Source of the DNA: Nitrospirillum sp034653355
GTDB taxonomy: Bacteria; Pseudomonadota; Alphaproteobacteria; Azospirillales; Azospirillaceae
Direction of reading: 5' to 3'
NCBI RefSeq assembly: GCF_034653355.1
Contig: NZ_JAYEER010000001.1
Coordinates: forward strand, 372,001 to 436,000
Length of the DNA: 64,000 nt
In this document: positions 1-9,439 of the stretch, one piece after another
Numbering within the stretch: the stretch's first letter is position 1
Layout of the letters: each line of letters starts with the position of its first letter
Program-made: the position numbers and the translations under genes
Notes under the pieces: model-generated
Told to the model about the DNA's origin: nothing
What the model saw: only the letters and a program-made list of their open reading frames with translations
The model's database searches: none

Positions 1-328
<328 letters not shown>

Positions 329-351
329 GTCGTATTCTCCTGTTGCGCTAT

Positions 352-363
352 ATGTCTATACAT
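352..363. promoter_or_regulatory. Putative HutC operator between hutF and hutI
   Basis: The dyad ATGT-CTAT-ACAT sits in the 89-bp divergent spacer between the hutF and hutI starts. GntR/HutC-family repressors bind GT-N-AC type palindromes, and hut operators often contain a GTATAGAC-like core, which this site contains on the minus strand. The repressor gene itself is not in the window, so the assignment is inferred from position and symmetry. Confidence 0.4.
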
Positions 364-417
364 TCTAAGGTGCGAACGCAACCATAGAGGCGGACCAGGG
401 CCGCCGGGAGAACGGGC

Positions 418-1641
418 ATGCGTTGCGACAAGCTGTGGACGAACGCCCATTTGGCGACGCTGGCCGGCCCGGAATTGGCCAATGGGCCGGCCAGCGGGTT
501 GGGCGTCATTGACGACGGCGTGCTGGCCATGCGCGACGGGTTGATCGTCTACGCGGGCCCCGCCATCGACGCGCCCGATTTCGACGCCGGCGCGGTGGTG
601 GATTGCGACGGCCGGTGGATCACCCCCGGGCTGATCGACTGTCACACGCATCTGGTCCACGGCGGCAGCCGCGCGCATGAGTTCGAACAGCGCCTGGCCG
701 GCGCGTCCTATGAGGAAATCGCCCGGGCCGGCGGCGGCATCGTCTCCACCATGCGCGCCACGCGCGACGCCGATGTGGACGGGCTGACGGCCAGCGCCTT
801 GCCCCGGCTGGACGCGCTGATCGCGGAAGGAACGACCACGGTCGAGGTCAAGTCCGGATACGGGCTGGACCTGGCGGCCGAACTGCGGATGCTGCGCGCC
901 GCGCGGCGCCTGGGCGAAGCGCGGCCGGTCCGGATCACCACCACCTTCCTGGGCGCCCATGCGCTACCCCCCGAATTCCGGGGCGACGCCGACGGCTATA
1001 TCGACTTCCTCTGCGACACCGTGCTGCCGGCGGCGGCGCGGGAGGGCTTGGCCGACGCGGTCGACGCCTTTTGCGAGGGCATCGGCTTCACACCGGACCA
1101 GACGGCGCGGATGTTCGCCGCCGCCGCCGCCCACGGGCTGCCGGTCAAGCTGCACGCCGACCAACTGTCCAACCTGTCCGGCGCGGCACTGGCCGCCCGG
1201 CATGGCGCCCTGTCGGCCGACCACCTGGAATATACCGACGCCGATGGCATCGCGGCCATGGCCGCCGCCGGCACCGTGGCGACGCTACTGCCCGGCGCCT
1301 TTTATTTCGTGCGCGAAACGAAGCTGCCGCCCCTTGCGGCCTTTCGGGCGGCGGGGGTGCCCGTCGCGCTGGCCACCGACTGCAACCCCGGGACCTCGCC
1401 ATTGATCTCGCTGCTGCTGGTCATGAACATGGGCGCCACGCTGTTCCGCATGACGGTGGACGAATGCATCGCCGGCGTCACCCGCAACGCGGCGCGCGCC
1501 TTGGGCCTGCACCGCGAGATCGGCACGCTGGAGGCGGGCAAGTCCTGCGACCTGGCGATCTGGGACATCGAGCGGCCGGCGGATCTGGTCTACCGCATGG
1601 GCTTCAATCCCCTGCACGCGCGTGTCTGGCGGGGGAACTGA
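418..1641 (+). CDS. hutI: Imidazolonepropionase HutI
   Basis: Cytoplasmic metal-dependent amidohydrolase that opens 4-imidazolone-5-propanoate to N-formimino-L-glutamate, step three of histidine degradation. The 407-residue length is normal for the family. The metal motif DCHTH is at 74-78, followed by KLHADQLS, SADHLEY and ATDCNPGTSP, all expected in HutI. The ATG at 418 is preceded by GGGAGAA. The stop lies one base before the hutG start, so the two are probably translated together. It heads a plus-strand hut operon running through hutG, hutU and hutD and possibly into the ABC transporter genes. Confidence 0.96.
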   Translation: MRCDKLWTNAHLATLAGPELANGPASGLGVIDDGVLAMRDGLIVYAGPAIDAPDFDAGAVVDCDGRWITPGLIDCHTHLVHGGSRAHEFEQRLAGASYEEIARAGGGIVSTMRATRDADVDGLTASALPRLDALIAEGTTTVEVKSGYGLDLAAELRMLRAARRLGEARPVRITTTFLGAHALPPEFRGDADGYIDFLCDTVLPAAAREGLADAVDAFCEGIGFTPDQTARMFAAAAAHGLPVKLHADQLSNLSGAALAARHGALSADHLEYTDADGIAAMAAAGTVATLLPGAFYFVRETKLPPLAAFRAAGVPVALATDCNPGTSPLISLLLVMNMGATLFRMTVDECIAGVTRNAARALGLHREIGTLEAGKSCDLAIWDIERPADLVYRMGFNPLHARVWRGN

Positions 1642-1642
1642 C

Positions 1643-2467
1643 ATGGTGGACTGGCTGGACATCCATCGCGGCGACGCGCCGCTGGTCGTGACCTTCCCCC
1701 ATACGGGCACCGACATCCCGGACGCGTTGCTGGGGCGTTTCGTGTCGCCCTGGCTGGCGCGCAAGGACGCCGACTGGTGGATAGACCGGCTGTACGCCTT
1801 CGCCGCCGACTTGGGCGCCACCACCATCCGCACGCGGCTGTCGCGCAGCGTCATCGACGTCAACCGCGATCCGTCCGGCGCGTCGCTGTACCCGGGCCAG
1901 GCGACCACCGACCTCTGCCCCCTCACCACCTTCGACGGTGAGCCGCTTTATGGCGGGATGCCCCCCGACACCGCCGAGATCGCCGCGCGCCGGGCTGCCT
2001 GCTTCGATCCCTACCACGCCGCCATCCAGGCGGAGCTGGCGCGGCTGCGGCGGCGGCATGGGGCGGTGGTCCTGTACGACGCCCATTCCATCCGCAGCGT
2101 CATTCCGCGCCTGTTCGACGGCCCGCTGCCGCAGTTCAACATCGGCACCAACGGCGGCGTCACCTGCGACGCGGCCCTGGCGATCGCCGTCCACGACCGC
2201 TGCGCCGCCAGCGGCCACAGCCATGTGCTGAACGGGCGGTTCAAGGGCGGCTGGACGACCCGCCATTACGGCCGCCCCGCCGACGGCATCCACGCCATCC
2301 AGATGGAACTGGCCATCCGCGGTTACCTCGCCGAACCGGCGAAGCCCGACCCCGGCGCCTGGCCGTCGCCCTTCGATCCTGAATACGCCCGGCCCCTCGT
2401 CGCGGTCCTGGCCGGCATCCTCGACGACTGCCTCGCTTTCGCTCACGCCTTGGGAAGGACTTCATGA
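1643..2467 (+). CDS. hutG: N-formylglutamate deformylase HutG
   Basis: Hydrolyses N-formyl-L-glutamate to glutamate and formate, the last step of the HutF-dependent pathway. The 274 residues begin MVDWLDIHRG; the signature TFPHTGTDIP near the N-terminus and the later YDAHSIRS belong to the N-formylglutamate amidohydrolase family. A GTG 21 bases upstream is in frame but overlaps hutI. The ATG at 1643 is preferred because GGGGG lies eight bases before it and the protein then starts where family members do. The end overlaps the hutU start by four bases. Confidence 0.94.
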   Translation: MVDWLDIHRGDAPLVVTFPHTGTDIPDALLGRFVSPWLARKDADWWIDRLYAFAADLGATTIRTRLSRSVIDVNRDPSGASLYPGQATTDLCPLTTFDGEPLYGGMPPDTAEIAARRAACFDPYHAAIQAELARLRRRHGAVVLYDAHSIRSVIPRLFDGPLPQFNIGTNGGVTCDAALAIAVHDRCAASGHSHVLNGRFKGGWTTRHYGRPADGIHAIQMELAIRGYLAEPAKPDPGAWPSPFDPEYARPLVAVLAGILDDCLAFAHALGRTS

Positions 2468-4131
2468 GCCGCATCGACAACACCCGCGTCATCCGCCCCG
2501 CCACCGGCACCCAGCGTTCCGCCAAGAGCTGGCTGACCGAAGCGGCGCTGCGCATGCTGATGAACAACCTGCACCCCGACGTGGCGGAGCGCCCGGAGGA
2601 GCTGGTGGTCTACGGTGGCATCGGCCGCGCCGCCCGCGACTGGCAGAGCTACGATCGGATCGTGGAGACGCTGACGCGGCTGGAGGCCGACCAGACCCTG
2701 CTGGTCCAGTCCGGCAAGCCGGTGGGCGTCTTCCGCACCCACCCCGACGCCCCGCGCGTGCTGATCGCCAACAGCAACCTGGTGCCCAAATGGGCGAATT
2801 GGGAGCATTTCCATGAGCTGGACCGCAAGGGCCTGGCCATGTACGGGCAGATGACGGCCGGTTCCTGGATCTACATCGGGTCCCAGGGCATCGTGCAGGG
2901 CACCTACGAGACCTTCGTCGAGATGGGCCGCCAGCACTATGCCGGCGACCTGTCGGGCCGCTGGCTGCTGACCGCCGGCCTGGGCGGCATGGGCGGGGCG
3001 CAGCCGCTGGCCGCCGTCATGGCCGGTGCCTCGTGCCTGGCCATCGAATGCCAGCGCAGCCGTATCGAGATGCGCCTGCGCACCGGCTATCTGGACCACG
3101 CCGCCGAGACCATCGACGAGGCGATGGCGATCATCGAGCGGGCCTGCGCCGAGAAGACGGCGGTCTCCGTCGGCCTGCTGGGCAACGCCGCCGAACTGCT
3201 GCCCGAACTGTTCCGGCGGGGCATCCGCCCCGACCTGCTGACCGACCAGACGTCCGCCCACGATCCCGTCAACGGCTACCTGCCCGCCGGTTGGACGGTC
3301 GCCGAATGGGTGGAGCGGCGGGAGCGGGAACCCCAGGCCGTGGCCGCCGCCGCGCGCGCCAGCATGGCGGTCCACGTCCAGGCCATGCTGGACTTCCAGG
3401 CGGCGGGGGTGCCCACCGTCGATTACGGCAACAACATCCGCCAGGTGGCGAAGGACGAAGGCGTGGCCAACGCCTTCGACTTCCCCGGTTTCGTGCCCGC
3501 CTACATCCGCCCCCTGTTCTGCCGTGGCGTCGGCCCGTTCCGCTGGGCCGCCCTGTCGGGCGATCCCGAGGACATCTACAAGACCGACGCCAAGGTGAAG
3601 GAGCTGATGCCGGACAACCCGCACCTGCACCGCTGGCTGGATATGGCCCGGGAGAAGATCCGGTTCCAGGGGCTGCCCGCCCGTATCTGCTGGGTGGGGC
3701 TGGGCGACCGGCACCGGCTGGGCCTGGCCTTCAATGAGATGGTGGCCAAGGGCGAGCTGAAGGCGCCGGTCGTCATCGGCCGCGACCATCTGGACAGCGG
3801 CAGCGTCGCCAGCCCCAACCGCGAGACGGAGGCGATGAAGGACGGGACCGACGCCGTGTCGGACTGGCCCCTGCTGAACGCCCTGCTGAACACCGCCTCC
3901 GGCGCCACCTGGGTGTCGCTGCACCATGGCGGCGGCGTGGGCATGGGGTATTCGCAGCACAGCGGCATGGTCATCGTCGCCGACGGCACGCCCGAGGCGG
4001 CCAAGCGCCTGGAACGCGTGCTGTGGAACGACCCGGCGACCGGCGTCATGCGCCACGCCGACGCCGGCTACGACATCGCCCAGGACTGCGCCCGCGCCAT
4101 GGGCCTCGACCTACCCGGCATCCTGGGATGA
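2464..4131 (+). CDS. hutU: Urocanate hydratase HutU
   Basis: Adds water to urocanate using tightly bound NAD+ to give imidazolonepropionate, step two of histidine degradation. The 555 residues match the usual family length. Visible signatures are the NAD-binding GLGGMGGAQPLA around residue 175, GNAAELLPEL, and the strongly conserved active-site stretch ARICWVGLGDRHRLG containing the reactive cysteine. The start overlaps the end of hutG and the stop overlaps the ATG of hutD, giving a tightly coupled hutIGUD order. No truncation is seen. Confidence 0.98.
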   Translation: MSRIDNTRVIRPATGTQRSAKSWLTEAALRMLMNNLHPDVAERPEELVVYGGIGRAARDWQSYDRIVETLTRLEADQTLLVQSGKPVGVFRTHPDAPRVLIANSNLVPKWANWEHFHELDRKGLAMYGQMTAGSWIYIGSQGIVQGTYETFVEMGRQHYAGDLSGRWLLTAGLGGMGGAQPLAAVMAGASCLAIECQRSRIEMRLRTGYLDHAAETIDEAMAIIERACAEKTAVSVGLLGNAAELLPELFRRGIRPDLLTDQTSAHDPVNGYLPAGWTVAEWVERREREPQAVAAAARASMAVHVQAMLDFQAAGVPTVDYGNNIRQVAKDEGVANAFDFPGFVPAYIRPLFCRGVGPFRWAALSGDPEDIYKTDAKVKELMPDNPHLHRWLDMAREKIRFQGLPARICWVGLGDRHRLGLAFNEMVAKGELKAPVVIGRDHLDSGSVASPNRETEAMKDGTDAVSDWPLLNALLNTASGATWVSLHHGGGVGMGYSQHSGMVIVADGTPEAAKRLERVLWNDPATGVMRHADAGYDIAQDCARAMGLDLPGILG

Positions 4132-4714
4132 GCGGTGTCAGGCCGCTGCCGGCGGCGGAACGGACGGCCAGCCCGTGGAAGAACGGCGGCGGCGTGACCC
4201 GCGAGGTCGCCCGCCAGGACGACGGCGCCGGCGATTTCCTCTGGCGCGTCAGCATCGCGGAGGTGCGGCAGGCGGGACCCTTTTCCCACTTCGCCGACAC
4301 CGATCGCGTGCTGGCCGTCCTGGAGGGCCGCCTGCTGCTGGACTTCGGTGGTGGCGCGGCCCCCGTGACGGTGACGCCGGAGACGGCGGCCCACCCCTTC
4401 CCCGGCGACGTGCCGGTGTCGGGAACGCCGGACGGCGGGCCGGTCATCGACCTGAATCTCATGGTCCGCCGTGGCCGGGCGCGCGGCGCGCAGCGCCGGC
4501 TGCCCCCGGGACCGCCACCCTGCCGCTGACCCCGGCCGCCACCCACCTGCTGGTGGCGACCGGGGCGGCGGAGGTGGCGCACGGCGGCGGCATCCATGTC
4601 CTGGGCCCGCTGGACGCGCTGCTGGTCAACGCGGGAACGGCGGCGTCCATCACGGTGCGGGCGACGGCGGCCTACTGGCTGATCGAGATCGTCCCGTCGA
4701 CGGAGCGGCCATGA
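4128..4714 (+). pseudogene. hutD: HutD family protein, interrupted by an apparent one-base deletion
   Basis: HutD proteins are small cupin-like accessory proteins of histidine operons; one proposal is that they limit formylglutamate accumulation. The gene starts in the stop of hutU with the family hallmark ASPWKNGGGVTREVA. Reading continues to DLNLMVRRGRA and stops at 4529. The missing C-terminal half (PAATHLLVATGAAEVA through WLIEIVPST) is intact in the neighbouring frame and ends at 4714, overlapping the next ATG. Adding one C to the five-C run at 4503-4507 joins the halves smoothly. Either the gene is newly broken or the base was lost in sequencing. Confidence 0.8.
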
Positions 4715-5612
4715 GCGGAACCCTGCGCGGCGCCGTCTTCGGGCTTGCGGTCCTGCTGTCACAGGGGACCGCGCGGGCGGCGGACTTGCCCCCCGGGCCG
4801 TCGTCATCGGGACGGAAGGGGCGTTCCCACCCTGGAACATGACCCGGCCCGACGGCAGCCTCATCGGCTTCGAGCCGGATTTGCTGCAGGTGCTCTGCCA
4901 ACGGGCCAACCTGCAATGCCGACTGGTGGCCCAGGATTGGGACGGCATGATCGGCGCGCTGCAGGCCCACAAGATCGACGTCATCGCCGACGCGCTGCAG
5001 ATCACGCCGGCCCGTAAGGCCGTCCTGGCCTTCTCCCTGCCCTATGCCATCACCACCGGTGTCTTCGTCACCCAGAAGGACGGCCCGCTGGCCCGCATGG
5101 CCAACCGCGGCCTGGTGCTGGACCTGGACGCCAGCCCGGCCCCGGAGCGCCAGGCCGGGGCGCTGGCGGCCCTGCGCGAGGAGCTGCGCGGCAAGACCCT
5201 GGGCGTCGCCATTTCCAGCACCTATGACGCCTTTCTGGACAAGTACCTGGCCGGCGTCATCACCATCAAATCCTACCGCACCATGGGGGAACGGGATCTC
5301 GACCTGCTGAACGGCCGTATCGACGTCACGCTGGACGACACCACCTACCTGCGGCCCCTGCTGGCCGCGCCCGACGCGCAAGACCTAGTCCTGGTAGGCC
5401 CCGAACTGATCGGCGGGGAGCTGGGCGCCGGCGAGGGTTTCGGCCTGCGCCAGGACGACACCGCCCTGGCGGAGCGATTGAACGCGGCCATTCGCGCCGC
5501 CATCGCGGACGGCACGGTCAAGCGGCTGAGCCTGAAATGGTTCAAGGCCGACGCCACACCCGACCTGGGGCCCGACTCCGCTTCAACGCCCTCCAGGACT
5601 CCCAAGCCATGA
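4711..5612 (+). pseudogene. ABC transporter amino-acid binding protein, interrupted by an apparent one-base deletion
   Basis: Periplasmic solute-binding protein of the HisJ/ArgT type (family 3). The ATG at 4711 overlaps the hutD stop and begins a signal peptide (MSGTLRGAVFGLAVLL, then AARA-like cleavage around ARAAD). The frame then runs into a stop at 4842. The mature domain (VVIGTEGAFPPWN, then SLIGFEPDLLQVLC) is in the next frame to 5612. One extra C in the six-C run at 4789-4794 restores ADLPPRAVVIGTEGAFPPWN, exactly the family pattern. Position between hutD and two permeases suggests histidine or a related amino acid as ligand, by inference. Confidence 0.82.
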
Positions 5613-6319
5613 TGGACGATCTCGCGCTCCTCGGCTTCGGTCCGGACGGCTGGGCGCCCCTGCTGCTGAAGGGCTGCCTGCTCACCCTGGCGGTGTCCGC
5701 CGCCTCCATGGCCATCGGCACGGCGCTGGGCGTCCTGCTGGCCTGGGCGCGGCTGAAGGGGCCGCGCTGGCTGCGGCGCACGGCGCTGGTCTACGGCGTG
5801 ATCCTGCGCGGGGTGCCGGAGCTGCTGGTCATCCTGCTGCTGTATTTCGGCCTGCCCTCGCTCATCCTGTCGCTGTCGGAGACCTTGGGCTGGGAGGCGC
5901 CGGGCCTGCCGCCGCCCTTCCTGATCGGCAGCGTGTCGGTCGGCCTGGTGTCGGCGGCCTATCAGGCCGAGATCTTCCGGGGCGGCGTCGGCGCCATCCC
6001 CCGGGGCCAGTTCGAGGCGGCGCGGGCCATGGGCTTCAGCGACCTCATGTGCTTCCACCGCATCGTGCTGCCGCAGGTGGCGCGCATCGTCCTGCCCGCC
6101 CTGGGCAATGTCTGGCAGTTCAACCTGAAGGACAGCGCCCTCATCGCCGTGACGGGGCTCAGCGAGCTGATGCGCACCAGCCTGGTGGCGGCCGGGTCGA
6201 CCCGCCATCCCTTCCTGTTCTTCGGTGTGGCCATGGCGCTCTACCTGGCGCTCACCACCCTTTCCAGCACGGCATTCTACTACGGCGGCCGGCATTCCAG
6301 CCGGTGGGACAGGGGCTGA
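5609..6319 (+). CDS. Amino-acid ABC transporter permease (HisQ/HisM family)
   Basis: Inner-membrane permease of a polar-amino-acid importer, 236-237 residues with about five hydrophobic segments. The conserved cytoplasmic loop that contacts the ATPase is visible as EIFRGGVGAIPRGQFEAARAMG, followed by RIVLPQ. Two adjacent ATGs at 5609 and 5612 are possible starts; the first overlaps the stop of the binding-protein gene. It forms a heterodimeric pore with the product of the next gene, six bases downstream. Confidence 0.9.
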   Translation: MMDDLALLGFGPDGWAPLLLKGCLLTLAVSAASMAIGTALGVLLAWARLKGPRWLRRTALVYGVILRGVPELLVILLLYFGLPSLILSLSETLGWEAPGLPPPFLIGSVSVGLVSAAYQAEIFRGGVGAIPRGQFEAARAMGFSDLMCFHRIVLPQVARIVLPALGNVWQFNLKDSALIAVTGLSELMRTSLVAAGSTRHPFLFFGVAMALYLALTTLSSTAFYYGGRHSSRWDRG

Positions 6320-6324
6320 CGGCG

Positions 6325-7055
6325 ATGGGGGAATATCTGACGTTCATCGGGTCCGTCACCGCGCAACTGGCGCGCGCCGTGCCGGTGACCCTGCTGATCC
6401 TGGCGGTTTCCGGGGTCTGCGCCACGGTGCTGGCCACCGGCCTCACAGTCCTGTCGGTGGCGCGGTCGCCGCTGCCGCGGCTGATCCAGAAGGCGTGGAC
6501 CTTCCTGTTCCGGGGGACGCCGCTGATCCTGCAGATCTTCATGATCTACTACGGCTTCGCCATGATTCCCTGGATACGCCACGGCATTCTCTGGACGGCG
6601 TTCCGCGACCCCGTGTTCTGCACCTGCCTGGCCATGACCTGCTGTTGCTCCGCCTATATCGGCGAGATCTTCCGCGGGGCGCTGGCCGCCGTGCCGCGCG
6701 GCGAGATCGAGGCCGGCCGCGCCTGCGGCATGACCGGATTCATGCTGCTGCGGCGGGTGATCGCGCCGTCGCTGATCCGCATCGCCCTGCCCAGCTATTC
6801 CAATGAAATCATCATGATGACCAAGTCGACCTCGCTGGCCAGCACCATCACGGTGCTGGACATCACCGGCGTGGCGCAACAGGTCATCGCCCACAGCTAC
6901 CGCACCCTGGACGTGTTCTGCGCGGCGGCGGCGCTGTACCTGCTGATCAACGCGACCCTGTCGACTCTGCTGACGGCGCTGGAACGCCGGCTGGACGTCG
7001 ACCGCGCCCCCACCCCGCTCGCCCCCCTCCGCTCACCCTGGAGCCGCTGTCATGA
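6325..7055 (+). CDS. Amino-acid ABC transporter permease, C-terminus disturbed by an apparent one-base deletion
   Basis: Second permease of the importer. Hydrophobic segments and the EAA loop (YIGEIFRGALAAVPRGEIEA, then RRVIAPS) are complete through LERRLDVDRAPTPLAP near 7025. As given, the frame has no stop there and would run 535 bp into the following ATPase gene, ending at 7587, which no family member does. Adding one C to the six-C run at 7022-7027 gives a natural ending (PLTLEPLS) and a TGA at 7053-7055 overlapping the ATPase ATG, the spacing used elsewhere in this operon. I give that reconstructed end. Confidence 0.78.
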
Positions 7056-7822
7056 CCGTGCCGCCACCCGTCCTGACCGCCACCAACATCCGCAAGTCCT
7101 TCGGCCACCGGGAAGTGCTGGCCGGCGTCTCGCTGGAGGCGCGGGAGGGGGAGGTCATCGCCATCCTGGGAGGCAGCGGCTCGGGCAAGAGCACCTTCCT
7201 GCGTTGCCTCAACCTGCTGGAAGTACCCGACGAAGGCCAGATCGTGATCGGCGACGTGCAGGCCCCATTGGCGCGGGACCGCCATGGCCGCCTGGCGGTT
7301 TCCGATGGCCGCATAGCCGCCCGCCTGCGGGCGCGGACGGCCATGGTCTTCCAGGGTTTCAACCTCTGGCCCCATCTGACGGTGCTGCAGAACGTCATGG
7401 AGGCCCCCCTGCGCGTCCACCGGCGAAACCGGGAAGAGGTTCTCGCCACCGCGCGATCGCTGCTGGAACGGGTCGGCATGGCCGACTTTCACGCGGCCTA
7501 CCCCAAGCGCCTTTCCGGCGGGCAGCAACAGCGGGTGGCCATCGCCCGCGCCTTGGCGACGGACCCGAAGCTGATCCTGTTCGATGAGCCGACGTCCGCC
7601 CTGGATCCGGAACGGGTGCGCGAGGTGCTGGCCCTGATGCGGTCACTGGCGGAGGAAGGCCGGACCATGATCGTCGTGACCCACGAAATGGCGTTCGCGC
7701 GTGATGTCTCCAGCCGGGTGGTGCACCTGATGAACGGGCGCGTCGAGTCCAGCGGCCCGCCCGCCCACATGTTCGGGCCCGACGCATCCGCCGCGTTCCA
7801 AAGCTTTCTCTCCCCTGCCTGA
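7052..7822 (+). CDS. Amino-acid ABC transporter ATP-binding protein (HisP/GlnQ family)
   Basis: Cytoplasmic ATPase that powers the importer encoded just upstream; 256 residues. All nucleotide-binding motifs are present: Walker A GGSGSGKST near residue 45, Q-loop MVFQGFNLWPH, signature LSGGQQQRVAIARAL, Walker B LILFDEPTSALDP and the H-loop VVTHEM. The segment LFDEPTSALDPE and the C-terminal SSGPPAHMF are typical of the polar-amino-acid subfamily. It closes the operon; 147 bp without a recognisable gene follow before the sensor kinase. Confidence 0.95.
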   Translation: MTVPPPVLTATNIRKSFGHREVLAGVSLEAREGEVIAILGGSGSGKSTFLRCLNLLEVPDEGQIVIGDVQAPLARDRHGRLAVSDGRIAARLRARTAMVFQGFNLWPHLTVLQNVMEAPLRVHRRNREEVLATARSLLERVGMADFHAAYPKRLSGGQQQRVAIARALATDPKLILFDEPTSALDPERVREVLALMRSLAEEGRTMIVVTHEMAFARDVSSRVVHLMNGRVESSGPPAHMFGPDASAAFQSFLSPA

Positions 7823-7969
7823 ACGGACGGGCAGTCGCCCACCTGCCTCCTCGGCCGCAACCATGCGGCACTGGGGAAGGCTGACGCGACTGGCTTTTCC
7901 AAGGCCCCACCCTATTTCTCGTTCACGCGCCGACGAGGGCGTTCGTCCATCTGCCAAGCGGCCAGACCC

Positions 7970-9439
7970 GTGTTCCAGTCCCTCCGTACCCGCCTGGTTG
8001 TCCTGCTTTCCATCGTGGTCATCGCCGCCTTCGCGATCGGCGTCCTGATGACGGGACTTTTCCAGCGCTCGGCGGCGGCACTGGTTGGACAAGGCGAGGC
8101 GGAGGCCGGCCAGGCGTGCGAGGCCCAAGCCGGCGCCTTCCGGTTCTACGCCAGCGGATGGCGGGGCCACGCGGCGTCAATGGACCCGATGACCATCCGC
8201 GACGGACTGGAACCGGTGGTGCGGAGCGCCCTGCGCGACCGCCCCGGCATCGAGGGAGGGATATGGCAGGAAGATGCTGGATCGCTGGCCTATTCGTACC
8301 CCACCTATGAAGGCGCCGGCCCCAAGACCGACCTGCCCCAGGCGGAAATCGCCCGGATCAAGGCGATCAACCAGGCGGCCGCCAGCGAGGGTCACCTCGT
8401 CAGCGCGCGCTACCGGGCATCGACCGAGGTCCTGATCCTCGCCGCCTGCCCGTTGCCAGGTCCCCTGCCCGGACTGACAGCCTGGACCATGACACGGGTG
8501 CGTACCCTGGGGGGCCATGGCTACCAGCAGCTCATGACCGGCCTGGGGCTGCTTCTCGTCATCGTGCTGGCCGCCGTCGTGCTGCTGACCCAACTGACCA
8601 TGACGTGGTCGCGGCACATAACGCGCATCGAGACGATGCTCGCCACGCACGACGTCAACGATCTTCCCGTGCTGCCGCCGACCGGGGAACGGGAACTGGA
8701 TCGTATCGTCCGCGCGCTCAATGAAGCCGGGGAGCGGCTGGCGACGGCGCGGCGGCGGGCGGAAAGCATGGCGCGGGAGGTTGCGACCAGCCAGCGCCTC
8801 GCCGCCATCGGTCGGATCACGGCCGGCTTGGCCCATGAGATCCGCAACCCCATCGCCGCGATGAAACTGAAGGCGGAAAACGCCCTGGCCGGTGATACGG
8901 CCCGCAAGGAGCAGGCGCTGGGTGCCATTCTTGAACAGATAGATCGGCTGGACACCCTGCTTCACCGGCTTCTGAGCGTCACCGAGCAGGATACGCCGGT
9001 TCGCCGGCAGGTGCCCCTGGAGGATTTCCTCGACCGCATCGTCCGGCGGCATGCCGACGTCGCCGCCGCCCGGGGCGTCGCGTTGGAGAGCGAAGCCGCC
9101 ACGGCGCACGCCGGCTTCGATCCCGGCCAAGTGGAGCGCGCGCTGGACAACCTGATCCTGAACGCCCTGCAGGCGGCGCCCAGGGACAGCACCGTGCATG
9201 TCCGGGCACGCCTGACCGGTGACCGCCTGATCCTGGCGGTGGAGGACAGCGGCGCCGGGCCGCCGCCCCACCTGCGCGACGAGCTTTTCGAACCCTTCGT
9301 CACGGGCCGCGCCGACGGCACGGGCCTGGGTCTGTCCATTGTCCGGGAAATCGCGGCCGCCCACGATGGCGTCGCCCGGTTCCATCACACCGATGGCGCA
9401 ACCACATTCGAGATCGTGCTCCCATGGCGACCGTGCTGA
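7970..9439 (+). CDS. Membrane sensor histidine kinase of an NtrB/DctB-like two-component system
   Basis: 489 residues. A first membrane segment at about 10-30 and a second at 187-208 enclose a roughly 155-residue periplasmic sensor region with no recognised fold. A HAMP-like linker follows, then the dimerisation/phosphorylation helix AGLAHEIRNPIAAMK with His289. The ATPase domain shows NLILNALQAAP, VEDSGAGPP and GTGLGLSIV. The GTG at 7970 is chosen because it gives a normal N-terminal anchor; its ribosome site is weak. The end overlaps the response-regulator gene by 16 bases, so the pair is one unit. The signal sensed is unknown. Confidence 0.88.
   Translation: MFQSLRTRLVVLLSIVVIAAFAIGVLMTGLFQRSAAALVGQGEAEAGQACEAQAGAFRFYASGWRGHAASMDPMTIRDGLEPVVRSALRDRPGIEGGIWQEDAGSLAYSYPTYEGAGPKTDLPQAEIARIKAINQAAASEGHLVSARYRASTEVLILAACPLPGPLPGLTAWTMTRVRTLGGHGYQQLMTGLGLLLVIVLAAVVLLTQLTMTWSRHITRIETMLATHDVNDLPVLPPTGERELDRIVRALNEAGERLATARRRAESMAREVATSQRLAAIGRITAGLAHEIRNPIAAMKLKAENALAGDTARKEQALGAILEQIDRLDTLLHRLLSVTEQDTPVRRQVPLEDFLDRIVRRHADVAAARGVALESEAATAHAGFDPGQVERALDNLILNALQAAPRDSTVHVRARLTGDRLILAVEDSGAGPPPHLRDELFEPFVTGRADGTGLGLSIVREIAAAHDGVARFHHTDGATTFEIVLPWRPC

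Noticed and set aside
6049..7587. Reading the second ABC permease as a 421-residue or longer protein running into the ATPase gene
   Set aside because: The extra part is out-of-frame ATPase sequence; family members are near 235-245 residues and a one-base repair gives a normal end.
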